From assembly GCA_027490575.1 (NCBI GenBank), contig JAIXXV010000012.1:1-50959 (forward strand): a DNA stretch of 50,959 nt, read 5' to 3'. The DNA comes from a bacterium (GTDB lineage Bacteria > Patescibacteriota > Minisyncoccia > Phycocordibacterales > CAIZLB01). Of the stretch, positions 1 to 7,742 are shown piece by piece; position 1 is the first letter of the stretch, and every line of letters starts with the position of its first letter. Both the position numbers and the translations under genes were made by a program. The notes below the pieces were generated by a model. The model was not told the origin of the DNA. It worked only from the letters and a program-made list of their open reading frames with translations, and ran no database searches.

Positions 1-86
1 AGTGTGTAAAAATAAAAACCAAGTAAACCACCTATAAGTAGACTCGCTATAATTAAAACCAATAAGATTGCATTCTTCTTAGACAT
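1..86 (-). CDS. N-terminus of a membrane-anchored protein (partial)
   Basis: An ATG at 84-86 opens a minus-strand frame that stays open to the window edge, so only the first 28 residues are visible. It begins MSKKNAILLVLII and continues as one hydrophobic segment of about 22 residues, a signal anchor or uncleaved signal peptide. A TGATATAAT box lies 10 nt upstream, which supports the start. It is the next gene after the pilin-transglycosylase fusion on the same strand, so it may belong to the secretion locus. The function cannot be named from this fragment. Confidence 0.6.
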   Translation of the reverse strand, partial: MSKKNAILLVLIIASLLIGGLLGFYFYT

Positions 87-96
87 TACTTACATG

Positions 97-102
97 ATTA
101 TA
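97..102 (-). promoter_or_regulatory. Extended -10 box, short or no leader
   Basis: TATAAT preceded by TGA (TGnTATAAT form), 10 nt before the ATG of the partial gene at 86. There is no good -35 hexamer. Confidence 0.45.
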
Positions 103-164
103 TCAGATTTTGTTTTTTGAGAATACTTTTTGATCTCATAAATAACATTTTTACACCACTGTGT

Positions 165-1154
165 TTATCTAAGTGTTGACCAATATGCAGAACCACCCCT
201 CCATCCACCAGGTTGTCTACAAGATATACAACCATCATTTCTAAGTTGTCTTGCGAGTATCTCAATACCTACATCTAAGTTTTTATATGGATCTTGTAAA
301 TCAGCTTGAGTATAACCCCTTCTTTTAACTTCAGGATCATCTGTCGAGAGTTGTAGTAAGCCAACCGAGTATTTATTCATAGACGTTTCCCAGTATAAAG
401 TATCAGGTTTAAAACTAGATTCTAGTTTTACCATACCAGCTATAATCGAATTCCATCCAGCTGCTGTTACTTCTCCGTTTGGAAAAAACCTGCTTGCATC
501 TGATGGATTTATATCTAGCAATCCATGTCTTGCTATCAACTCATTAACATAATTGGTTGTTTCGGGGTTTGTAAAGCTAGATAATCTAAACTTTTCTGTA
601 CCAGGTATTAAGTCCCCTGTATAATTACCATTCTCATCCCAAGTTGTAGAAGGTCCGTTGTTTTCACCGTTATTTCCTCCGTTGTTACCCCCACCCCCAT
701 CCAAATCAATACCACCATTACCATTGATACCAGGAAGAGGAGCGAGTGCATTTATCTGTACATCATTACGTAAAAGCGCAGGATTAAGCTGATTAAGAAT
801 CAAAACAGATGTAAGTGCCAAAAGTAGACCAAGTAATGCTTGCTGAATGATTGCTTTACCCTCACCTTTACCAGTAATCGCATCAGTAGATGTATACAAG
901 AAACCACCATACATCACCATTATCAATGCTAAACCTGTAGCTATTGCAATACCAGCTCTAAACAATGCATCAAAATATGCAGATATACCACCCTCTGTAC
1001 TAATGTTAACTGTGGGGCCAAACAATGTACCTAGTGGTGCCAGCAAAGTGTAGGTGCCGTTCCATGAGCCGATTTGCTCTTGGGCTATAGCAAAATAAAA
1101 AGGTGTAACACTGCTTATTAAAAAAAGTAAAAATAATAGTTTTTTAAATTTCAC
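165..1154 (-). CDS. VirB2-like pilin domain fused to a lytic transglycosylase
   Basis: 329 aa. Residues 1-24 form a signal peptide. Two membrane helices (about 68-88 and 102-121) with the motif MVMYGGFLYT between them give a TrbC/VirB2-like pilin-type domain, which places the C-terminus outside the membrane. A Gly/Asn-rich linker (about 143-168) leads to a C-terminal lytic-transglycosylase-like domain: Glu245 in MVKLESSF is the likely catalytic acid and GLLQLS (265-270) is the usual following motif. Known family role: cleaving glycan strands so a secretion apparatus or pilus can cross the wall (VirB1 role). Residues 26-150 are nearly identical to the neighbouring upstream gene. Pilin domain fused to hydrolase is seen directly; a role in a T4SS-like machine is inferred from the locus. 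Confidence 0.8.
   Translation of the reverse strand: MKFKKLLFLLFLISSVTPFYFAIAQEQIGSWNGTYTLLAPLGTLFGPTVNISTEGGISAYFDALFRAGIAIATGLALIMVMYGGFLYTSTDAITGKGEGKAIIQQALLGLLLALTSVLILNQLNPALLRNDVQINALAPLPGINGNGGIDLDGGGGNNGGNNGENNGPSTTWDENGNYTGDLIPGTEKFRLSSFTNPETTNYVNELIARHGLLDINPSDASRFFPNGEVTAAGWNSIIAGMVKLESSFKPDTLYWETSMNKYSVGLLQLSTDDPEVKRRGYTQADLQDPYKNLDVGIEILARQLRNDGCISCRQPGGWRGGSAYWSTLR
702..1078. repeat. Direct repeat copy 1 (pilin-domain coding)
   Basis: A 377-bp segment aligns without gaps to 1731-2107 (offset 1029). I counted about 21 mismatches by hand, roughly 94% identity. It encodes the shared pilin domain, and most differences are synonymous. Confidence 0.9.
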
Positions 1155-1193
1155 AAATATATTTTATCACAAATTAAAAACAAATATTTAGAT

Positions 1194-2249
1194 TTACCTT
1201 ACCGGTGTCCCTGCCCTATATATATAAGTACTCAAACCTTTCCCAGTATAATAATTGTACCAAGAAGTAGGTGTTTGATTATCTCTTACCTCTTGAGCGG
1301 AAGTACTATTAGAAACTATTCTACCGTTAGATGTGTATATTCCTACGTGTCCTATATTATCACCTTGGGTTGGAGATATGATGATGTCACCAGGTCTAAG
1401 ATCCGAGGCTTGATTTCCTGCATAGAAAAAAGTATCACTGTTTCTTAGGTCTCTATACATATCAGCTGTCAGTCTCCCAAAACTAGCCTCATTGTCAGGT
1501 CTACCAGTAATCGGTTTTCCTAAGGCGTCGTTAACTATATCGTTTACAACATACGCACAGGCTAATTTTCCGTTTCCTGTATTAACAACATTACAAGTAT
1601 CTTTACCTATCATGTTTCTTGCAACTGTATCAAGTCTTTGTGCCTCTGTTCCGTTTATAACCCCTCCTGTGAAAACAGGTGCATCAGTTCCGTTGTTTAC
1701 TGGGTTTAGACCACCATTCCCACCCCCACCCAAATCAATACCACCATCACCGTTGATACCAGGAAGAGGAGCGAGTGCATTTATCTGTACATCATTACGT
1801 AAAAGCGCAGGATTAAGCTGATTAAGAATCAAAACAGATGTAAGTGCTAAAAGTAAACCAAGTAATGCTTGTAAAATGATTGATTTACCCTCAGCTTTAC
1901 CAGTAATTGCATCAGTAGATGTATACAAGAAACCGCCGTACATCACCATTATCAATGCTAAACCAGTAGCTATTGCAATACCAGCTCTAAACAATGCATC
2001 AAAATATGCAGATATACCACCCTCTGTACTAATGTTAACTGTAGGACCAAACAATGTACCTAGTGGAGCTAGGAGTGTGTAGGTGCCATTCCATGAGCCG
2101 ATTTGCTGGGGCGCTTGTCTTTGTAAAGGAACGGTGTTTGCTAAGGAAATATCAGCTGGTAAAAGCAAAGACATGAAAGAAAGCGACAAAACCATAAAAG
2201 TAAAAATTGCCACAAAGAGTCCTTTAAGTTTTAATCTTAATATTTTCAT
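1194..2249 (-). CDS. VirB2-like pilin domain fused to an NlpC/P60- or CHAP-type peptidase
   Basis: 351 aa from the ATG at 2249; a GTG at 2276 would add nine residues, but the ATG leaves a cleaner signal peptide (1-37). Residues 49-170 repeat the two-helix pilin domain of the downstream gene almost exactly. After a Gly-rich linker, residues about 200-351 form a papain-like amidase/endopeptidase: Cys231 in ACAYVV, the substrate-cleft motif LRPGDIII (284-291) and His301 in GHVGIYT. Family role: hydrolysis of peptidoglycan peptides. The paired gene carries the glycan-cleaving activity, so the two could open both wall bonds under the same membrane anchor. NlpC/P60 and CHAP cannot be separated by eye. 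Confidence 0.8.
   Translation of the reverse strand: MKILRLKLKGLFVAIFTFMVLSLSFMSLLLPADISLANTVPLQRQAPQQIGSWNGTYTLLAPLGTLFGPTVNISTEGGISAYFDALFRAGIAIATGLALIMVMYGGFLYTSTDAITGKAEGKSIILQALLGLLLALTSVLILNQLNPALLRNDVQINALAPLPGINGDGGIDLGGGGNGGLNPVNNGTDAPVFTGGVINGTEAQRLDTVARNMIGKDTCNVVNTGNGKLACAYVVNDIVNDALGKPITGRPDNEASFGRLTADMYRDLRNSDTFFYAGNQASDLRPGDIIISPTQGDNIGHVGIYTSNGRIVSNSTSAQEVRDNQTPTSWYNYYTGKGLSTYIYRAGTPVR
1731..2107. repeat. Direct repeat copy 2 (pilin-domain coding)
   Basis: Partner of 702-1078. Identity ends abruptly at the Gly-rich linker on one side and just before the shared QIGSWNG segment on the other, so only the pilin module is shared. Confidence 0.9.
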
Positions 2250-2285
2250 TATTTCTAAATGATAAATGAGTGCCACTTTGTGAAC

Positions 2286-3539
2286 CTATGAACCAAATGA
2301 TTCCCCAGATCCATCTGTAGCAGGGTTTTGTTCTGAGTTTGTGCTTGTCTGAGGTATTTCATTTCCTTCTGTTACCGGGCTTTCTGTTCCAAAGCCTTCA
2401 GATCCACCTGATCCAAATGGTGTTGTGTTGGAAGTTTTATCGTATATAACATTTACCAAAGCAGAAGCTTTTTGGAGTATGTGAGTAGGGTTTCCGACCA
2501 CAACAGCCACTGAAGAAACACCTGACTCTTCATCTGTTCTTCTGAAAACAGTAGATGACTGCTTGTTCTGTATATTTAAAGGTGAATCATTTAGAAACCA
2601 TCTAAAAGTTGTATTCATAGATCTGTCTGGTGTACTAAAGTGAAAAGGATAAGCAACAAGTCTAAACTCTTTGCTTCCCAAAGTAACATCACCTTCTATG
2701 TTTTTGTTGAAAAGTATACCCAGTGTCGGGTGATCTTCGTAGAACAATACTTGTGGGTTTACTCTGTTCAAAACAAGACTATTTCTACCTTTTACATTTC
2801 GGTTTGATACAGCGTATACCTCTGTTTGGATACTATCATCTCTGTTTATGATAGGTCCTTTGTATTTAAATGAGTTTCTACCAAAGCCAGAACTAGGAAA
2901 TTTCAAGTCATAGTTTACTTTCCAGTTATAGACAATATCAGCAGGGTTTATACGTCTGTTTTGTATAACCATGTTGGGTAATGCTACCAGTGTAACTTCA
3001 GATTCTGGCGTGTATAGAGCTTTTCCTTTGTAAAAAGGTGGTGTGTATGTATTTGCTTGCCACAAAAAGTCCACGTCTACTGGATTGAAAGTGAACGACC
3101 TTTCTATGGTCATACCCACTGACGGGTCTATTTTTACTTTCACATTTGATAATTCCCCTGCTCTACCTGCTTTAAACGTAAACCTAAACTCACCGAAACC
3201 TTTTAGAGACTCTCTTCCGTTGATGGTCCATGTATAAAAGTTTGTATTTGTATCTACTCCAAAAGTTTGAATAGTTATTGTTACATCTTTACCTGGTTGT
3301 GGTATTTCAGGAACAATGTCTACAGATAACTGCTCTTCTATACCTGGAACTCCTGATGAGCTAGTGTTAGACATTGATCCTGTTGATTGTGAACCCGTGC
3401 CACCTGTTGTGTAAAGGTTGGGTGTAATTTGAGCTGTAGCAGTATTGTAAAAAAACACATTAAGCACAACTAACAACGTGATTACTGATAACAGAAAATT
3501 ACTAGATTGGTTTTTTGATGAGCTTTTTACTATCAACAT
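2286..3539 (-). CDS. Secreted beta-rich protein with PKD/Ig-like repeats, unknown role
   Basis: 417 aa with an N-terminal signal or anchor helix (about 14-36), a Ser/Thr/Gly-rich stretch, then PKD-like segments (PGKDVTITIQ followed by FYTWTINGRES, and later FRWFLNDSPL), and a Ser/Gly/Glu-rich tail. Its stop lies 36 nt before the ATG of the NlpC/P60 fusion gene on the same strand. It is probably an extracytoplasmic structural component of the secretion locus, but no known T4SS subunit is recognisable. The ATG at 3539 is supported by a -10 box 6 nt upstream. Confidence 0.6.
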   Translation of the reverse strand: MLIVKSSSKNQSSNFLLSVITLLVVLNVFFYNTATAQITPNLYTTGGTGSQSTGSMSNTSSSGVPGIEEQLSVDIVPEIPQPGKDVTITIQTFGVDTNTNFYTWTINGRESLKGFGEFRFTFKAGRAGELSNVKVKIDPSVGMTIERSFTFNPVDVDFLWQANTYTPPFYKGKALYTPESEVTLVALPNMVIQNRRINPADIVYNWKVNYDLKFPSSGFGRNSFKYKGPIINRDDSIQTEVYAVSNRNVKGRNSLVLNRVNPQVLFYEDHPTLGILFNKNIEGDVTLGSKEFRLVAYPFHFSTPDRSMNTTFRWFLNDSPLNIQNKQSSTVFRRTDEESGVSSVAVVVGNPTHILQKASALVNVIYDKTSNTTPFGSGGSEGFGTESPVTEGNEIPQTSTNSEQNPATDGSGESFGS

Positions 3540-3545
3540 AAAAAC

Positions 3546-3551
3546 ATTATA
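3546..3551 (-). promoter_or_regulatory. Extended -10 box 6 nt before ATG
   Basis: TGATATAAT, then 6 nt, then ATG (3539). Initiation about 7 nt downstream of the hexamer would start the transcript at or next to the start codon. Confidence 0.6.
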
Positions 3552-3573
3552 TCAAAGTATCTAGATTAAAACA

Positions 3574-4101
3574 TTATTTTGCACCCGGAACCATACCGCC
3601 AACAATCTCCTTTGCTTCAACACTACCGTAGTTTAATAATACATTTAATATAAATCCTGGGAACATGTTCAGTACAGGTACAAGTTCTATGAGAGATGCG
3701 CCACCAAACTTAGCAACAGCTTTTGCGCTTTTGAACTCTATACCGCGTCTTTTATACATAAACCAAAGTGTTAGTGTGCCTGTAGGTGTAATGAATATTG
3801 TTGAAATAACACCACCTATCGCTGGTATAAGGTTTATAAGACCAGACAAAAGGTCAAAGAATCCAGCAACTCCTAACATGAAAACAAAATCAATTTTTGA
3901 TGTTTTTTTACCATTTGTTCTAACCGATGACACTCTGCTATTTTTCGCCATTTTCTTTTGTCGCAAAAATTGATTCATGTTCATTTTTAGGCCTTCCAAC
4001 CTTGCCTTGTGGTACTCCTGAATATCCACCTTTCTGTTTTCTAAGGTGTTTTGATCTCCTCCTGTTGTTGCTGAGCTCTCTGTATTTTCGTTTTCGTCCA
4101 T
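3574..4101 (-). CDS. Small polytopic membrane protein, unknown
   Basis: 175 aa. The first 60 residues are polar and charged (Glu/Thr/Asn, then basic). Three hydrophobic segments follow at about 71-90, 94-113 and 134-158, with glycine- and proline-rich turns such as NLIPAIGGVIS. It lies 50 nt downstream of virB4 on the same strand, so it is probably an inner-membrane accessory of the secretion apparatus. The hydrophobic pattern loosely recalls DUF4112-type proteins; I cannot confirm that assignment. Confidence 0.5.
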   Translation of the reverse strand: MDENENTESSATTGGDQNTLENRKVDIQEYHKARLEGLKMNMNQFLRQKKMAKNSRVSSVRTNGKKTSKIDFVFMLGVAGFFDLLSGLINLIPAIGGVISTIFITPTGTLTLWFMYKRRGIEFKSAKAVAKFGGASLIELVPVLNMFPGFILNVLLNYGSVEAKEIVGGMVPGAK

Positions 4102-4151
4102 ATTTTTAAAGGTTTTTGGGGATTATATCTAGCCCGCATATGTTTAACAAA

Positions 4152-6032
4152 CTATTTTCCTTGCACTATATTGGTCTGGTTGTCAGGATCATTCATCATC
4201 ATATTGTTGCTATCCACCACACCCTTTGAGGCCAGCTCTACTCTAGCCCTCTTCATGTTTAGGATTTCAGAAGGAGTTGAAGTGATGATTTGGTCTTCAG
4301 TATATGAGGCTATGATCTTTATGGCTACGTGTTTTAGACCTGCAAAGAATATACCCTCTCCCACGTCAGACTCAAGCAGTAGATATTTTTCTTCATCAGT
4401 TAGGTTAAATGTTTTTTGAACTACATCTATAGATGATGGTGATTGCTTTAGGAGTACTTGTATCGAAGAGTTGGTGATGATAGGTAGTCCATAAGGCGAT
4501 TTCAAGAAGTCTTCTACATCTTGTGTGATAGTGGCTAGTCCTAGATAGTATTTACGGCCTCTTTTGGCAAGACCTAGCAAAAAAGAAGCAGTATCTTCTG
4601 ATTTCATCATCCACCATGCCTCATCTATAACCAAAAGCCTTTTCTTTAGCTCTTTTCTGATCTGGTTCCATATGAAGTGCATTACAATGTACATTGCCAC
4701 GGGTTTCAACTCATCTTCCATGTCTCTAAGTGAGAACACTACAAGTTTTTTGTTGATATCAACATTTGATGGTCTGTTGATAAAACCTGACCAAGTACCT
4801 TTCGTATACTTTGTAAGTCTTTGCACAAGCGACTCTCCCCCTTCCATACCAGCAAGCACTAGCTCAAAGTCAGACATCAAAGGCGGCTCAACTTTTGAAA
4901 AATCAGAATCAGCTGTAATGTCTTTAAGTGCATATGTTTCTGTGATTGCTCTATCGATAATAGAGTCTTCTTCTGGAGTCAGACCCCCGAGCATTATACG
5001 AAAAAGCCCTACTAGGTTTACGATGTTTGATCGTAGTACATCGGCACTAGACTCGTCTTCTCTGGGTGTTGGAAGGTCAAATGGGTTTATATGGTGCTCA
5101 GATGTTAGTGATATGTTGAAAAAACGCCCACCTGTAGCCTCCGCTAAGTACTCATACTCTCGCTCTGGGTCCATGATTATAACGTCCGTATCGAACATCA
5201 TTGATCTCAAAACCTCCAGCTTTGTGGCATAAGACTTACCAGAACCAGACTTTGCAAAGGTTATAGAGTTATAGTTTTCAAGTGAGAATCTATCAAAAAG
5301 TATAAGACTTGAGTTGTGTCTGTTGATACCATAAAGAATACCTTTGTCTGATGTAAGGTCGAATGATATGAATGGGAAAATACTAGAAAGTGGTGATGAG
5401 TTCAACTTTGAATAGATCTTTAGTTGGTCATCAGCAATAGGTAGAACACTCTTGTAACCTTGCTCTTGCTGGAATAATGCTGGTTTTAGATAAACAAGAC
5501 TAGCTTCAAGTATAGATTTTACTTCAGACTCTATCCTGTCTAGTTCTGACTCATTGTCTCCATATATAGATATATATAATCCTACATCGAAAATCCTCTC
5601 CTGCGCTTGTTGTAGGCTATCTCTGAGAGATTCTAGGTCTTGGTAGGCGGTGTCCAGTATAGGGTCTCTCACAAGCCCCTTCTCCTCTCTAAGGTGTATC
5701 TGACTTTGTACCTCCGCCACTTTCTTTTGGAATGTTCTAAGTATAGACGCTGTATCTATAGGATGAATGCTTATGGAAATATCAAAAATTTTATCTAGGT
5801 TGATGATCGGGGCAAACCAGCTTTCAGACAAAAATCTAGGATATGATATTACAAAAAAAGTTCTTACCAGCTTGTCTCCCAAGTTCAACGCTCTCGGACT
5901 TACTTTTAGTGCAGAAGGTGCAATGATATCTTGAAGTTCTAGAACTCCAGACTGGTAAATCTCCTGTGGTAGAACAGATGCTATAGGGCTAGTATCATTT
6001 TTTTTACTTGAGAATATGTTAAAAAGTCCCAT
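4152..6032 (-). CDS. virB4: VirB4/TraC-family T4SS ATPase
   Basis: 626 aa. Walker A KSGSGKSY at about 262-269, the following IIMDPEREY segment, Walker B LLVIDEAWW at about 465-473, and the later ITQDVEDF motif are classic VirB4/TraC features. The N-terminal 240 residues are the ATPase-associated CagE/TrbE-like part. Family role: hexameric motor at the cytoplasmic face of a type IV secretion channel. A separate 210-aa gene just upstream encodes an additional TraC-like N-terminal domain, so the usual single polypeptide appears to be divided. No VirD4 coupling protein or VirB11 is in the window. Confidence 0.9.
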   Translation of the reverse strand: MGLFNIFSSKKNDTSPIASVLPQEIYQSGVLELQDIIAPSALKVSPRALNLGDKLVRTFFVISYPRFLSESWFAPIINLDKIFDISISIHPIDTASILRTFQKKVAEVQSQIHLREEKGLVRDPILDTAYQDLESLRDSLQQAQERIFDVGLYISIYGDNESELDRIESEVKSILEASLVYLKPALFQQEQGYKSVLPIADDQLKIYSKLNSSPLSSIFPFISFDLTSDKGILYGINRHNSSLILFDRFSLENYNSITFAKSGSGKSYATKLEVLRSMMFDTDVIIMDPEREYEYLAEATGGRFFNISLTSEHHINPFDLPTPREDESSADVLRSNIVNLVGLFRIMLGGLTPEEDSIIDRAITETYALKDITADSDFSKVEPPLMSDFELVLAGMEGGESLVQRLTKYTKGTWSGFINRPSNVDINKKLVVFSLRDMEDELKPVAMYIVMHFIWNQIRKELKKRLLVIDEAWWMMKSEDTASFLLGLAKRGRKYYLGLATITQDVEDFLKSPYGLPIITNSSIQVLLKQSPSSIDVVQKTFNLTDEEKYLLLESDVGEGIFFAGLKHVAIKIIASYTEDQIITSTPSEILNMKRARVELASKGVVDSNNMMMNDPDNQTNIVQGK

Positions 6033-6043
6033 AATTTATGTAA

Positions 6044-6049
6044 AGTATA
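6044..6049 (-). promoter_or_regulatory. Extended -10 box before virB4
   Basis: TGTTATACT (TGnTATACT), 11 nt before the virB4 ATG. Confidence 0.4.
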
Positions 6050-6088
6050 ACACAGTTGTAAAGTGTTTATAACAACTATATATCAGAA

Positions 6089-6721
6089 CTAGGAAACGTG
6101 TATTGGTTTTTCAACATCACCAGGGTTGAATATCTTGTAGAAAAGTTCTATAAGCTCTTCGGTCCCTAGCTCAGCTATACGTATACCGCAACGTACTAGA
6201 CCTTGCTCAACCACCTCTATCCTTTGCTGTAGCTGACTTCTGTTTTCCTCAAATGTAGATTTTTCATCACTTATATTTGTTTTATTACCAAAAAAGGCTT
6301 TTTTAACATTGGTTGTATTGGCCAGCGATGGAGAATAAGGTATCACTACAAAAAAGCTTTTGGTCATGATGTTTGTAGACTCCGTAAAGCTCTTTATGAA
6401 ATCTATATATTCTCTCGTTTGCATTTTCATCAAATCGCCAGTTTGATCCTTTAGCCTTTCCTCTAAAAGCGCTATATATGGCCTTATATCAAGCCTTCTG
6501 GACTGTGTATATATTTGAACACTGAAGTTTATAGAGTTCAAAAAGTTTTGAAATTGGAAAAGTATTGATTGTTGTTCATCCACTGACTTCAGGGCAAAGT
6601 TTAGAGATGAGGCGAGTAGTATCGCTCTCATACTATTGTCTTTCAAAACCAATATACCATCACGTATTTCTTTTATAGGTACAAATGCTTGTGTAGGTTT
6701 TGAATTCGGTTTAGAGTCCAT
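6089..6721 (-). CDS. Separate TraC/VirB4 N-terminal-domain protein
   Basis: 210 aa with no Walker motifs. It begins with a VPIKEIRDGILVL-type strand and continues as alternating strands and helices (LLASSLNFAL, FLNSINFSVQIYTQSR, SFFVVIPYSP). This pattern matches the N-terminal domain of TraC/VirB4 proteins that contacts the membrane complex. It sits between the PrgI-like gene and virB4, the order usual in PrgI-type loci. The VirB4-related fold is inferred from pattern and position, not from a database hit. Confidence 0.65.
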   Translation of the reverse strand: MDSKPNSKPTQAFVPIKEIRDGILVLKDNSMRAILLASSLNFALKSVDEQQSILFQFQNFLNSINFSVQIYTQSRRLDIRPYIALLEERLKDQTGDLMKMQTREYIDFIKSFTESTNIMTKSFFVVIPYSPSLANTTNVKKAFFGNKTNISDEKSTFEENRSQLQQRIEVVEQGLVRCGIRIAELGTEELIELFYKIFNPGDVEKPIHVS

Positions 6722-6728
6722 TGATATT

Positions 6729-6734
6729 ATTATA
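6729..6734 (-). promoter_or_regulatory. -10 box 7 nt before ATG
   Basis: TATAAT, then 7 nt, then the ATG at 6721. The spacing predicts a leaderless or near-leaderless mRNA. Confidence 0.5.
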
Positions 6735-6799
6735 ACCTAAAAAGTGTAAAACTCATCTATTGTGTGCAAAAAATTAAACACACAAGTGCACCTTGATAC

Positions 6800-7264
6800 T
6801 TAAAAGTGGTTTCTCGGCATTGCACCATCCCTACTCTGCAACTTACCTGTGTCTTTTGAGTAAATAGTTTCGTTGATGTCTAAACTCCAAGTTAGGTCTT
6901 TTAGCTTACTTTCAGATAGCTTGGGCACTGATATGGATGTTTTTGTCATCTCAATGATATCTTTATCCTTAGCTGATATTTTCTTGTCTTCTTTTCTCCA
7001 TATATAAAGTTTGTGTGAAAGTGCAAAGTTGAACGCTGCCTCAAGTGTGTCTATAAAAGGTCTATTGTTAGGTCTATAAAATGCTAGCATACCAGAAACT
7101 GCTACTACAGGTAGTATTATCAACACTGAAACATATATTGGAAAAAATCTATACGCGATAAAACTAAGTCCTGCTCCACCGATCATGAAAACAAATTGTT
7201 TAAATGTGAATGGTCCAAATATTTTATCTTCTACTTCTATGAATTGAGGAACTTGGTATTTCAT
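6800..7264 (-). CDS. PrgI-family membrane protein of the T4SS locus
   Basis: 154 aa. It starts MKYQVPQFIEVEDKIFGPFT, the signature opening of PrgI-family proteins, followed by two adjacent membrane helices (about 23-63) and the segment FIDTLEAAFNF before the soluble tail. PrgI proteins are VirB3-like partners found beside virB4 in Gram-positive conjugation loci and in CPR genomes. Its place directly upstream of the TraC-like domain and virB4 fits. Confidence 0.8.
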   Translation of the reverse strand: MKYQVPQFIEVEDKIFGPFTFKQFVFMIGGAGLSFIAYRFFPIYVSVLIILPVVAVSGMLAFYRPNNRPFIDTLEAAFNFALSHKLYIWRKEDKKISAKDKDIIEMTKTSISVPKLSESKLKDLTWSLDINETIYSKDTGKLQSRDGAMPRNHF

Positions 7265-7274
7265 AACTTACTTG

Positions 7275-7280
7275 ATTATA
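7275..7280 (-). promoter_or_regulatory. -10 box before the PrgI gene
   Basis: TATAAT 10 nt before the ATG at 7264. Confidence 0.4.
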
Positions 7281-7283
7281 CAC

Positions 7284-7625
7284 CTATACAATCAAATCTT
7301 CCATGTCTTCTGTTTGCACTTTCTTCATTAGCTCCTGTATAGGTCTAAGTATCATTGAATTGGCATCAAATGCAATTTCTCTTGCTTTTTCTTCATCAAA
7401 CCTAAGATCGGTCATTATCTTCTCAATCAAAGATTGTGGCCTTATCTCTCCAAAAATAACCATCGCTATGGCTTGCTCTAATGCATATGACTGGTCAATA
7501 TGTAAGTGGTGCTTTTTGTGTATCTCTTTCATGTACTTGTCATAGTCAAAGAGTTTTATGGCTTCTCTGGCAACTTCTGGTAACAATTCAAATTTTTCTG
7601 TCATTAGTTCTAGTGAATTTGGCAT
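7284..7625 (-). CDS. Small all-helical protein, paralogue of the next upstream gene
   Basis: 113 aa, almost entirely one predicted helical domain and soluble. Residues about 15-105 align with residues 17-110 of the 303-aa protein encoded just upstream: both have a LPxVxR start, an (E/D)Q..AL/LLA..I..VI(F/L)G core, and a final R/FxPI(Q/K)xxxK helix. Function unknown. Position between the VirB6-like and PrgI genes suggests a cytoplasmic accessory of the secretion system. Confidence 0.65.
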   Translation of the reverse strand: MPNSLELMTEKFELLPEVAREAIKLFDYDKYMKEIHKKHHLHIDQSYALEQAIAMVIFGEIRPQSLIEKIMTDLRFDEEKAREIAFDANSMILRPIQELMKKVQTEDMEDLIV

Positions 7626-7641
7626 ATAATCATTTTACACC

Positions 7642-7674
7642 AAAAAATCCCAAACATGTAATGCTAGGGATTTT
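7642..7674 (-). terminator. Rho-independent terminator
   Basis: AAAATCCC (7667-7674 read on the minus strand) pairs with GGGATTTT (7644-7651), ending in a run of six T. It lies after the 303-aa gene and before the 113-aa gene. Confidence 0.65.
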
Positions 7675-7683
7675 AAGCTTCTT

Positions 7684-7742
7684 TCTGCTAACTACTAACT
7701 ACTAAATGCTATCTGCCACCTGTTATCTGATACCCGCTAACT
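7684..7742 (-). repeat. Stop-codon-proximal degenerate repeat, copy A
   Basis: On the minus strand it begins at the TAG stop of the 303-aa gene (CAGTTAG) and continues GGTATCAGATAACAGGTGGC and then CAGATAGC with further TTAGTAG steps. It shares its core with copies at 43725, 45550 and 48650. Confidence 0.7.

Noticed and set aside
847-2082. Two matching 68-codon plus-strand frames (847-1053 and 1876-2082)
   Set aside because: They are antisense shadows of the duplicated pilin domain; their similarity only reflects the direct repeat.
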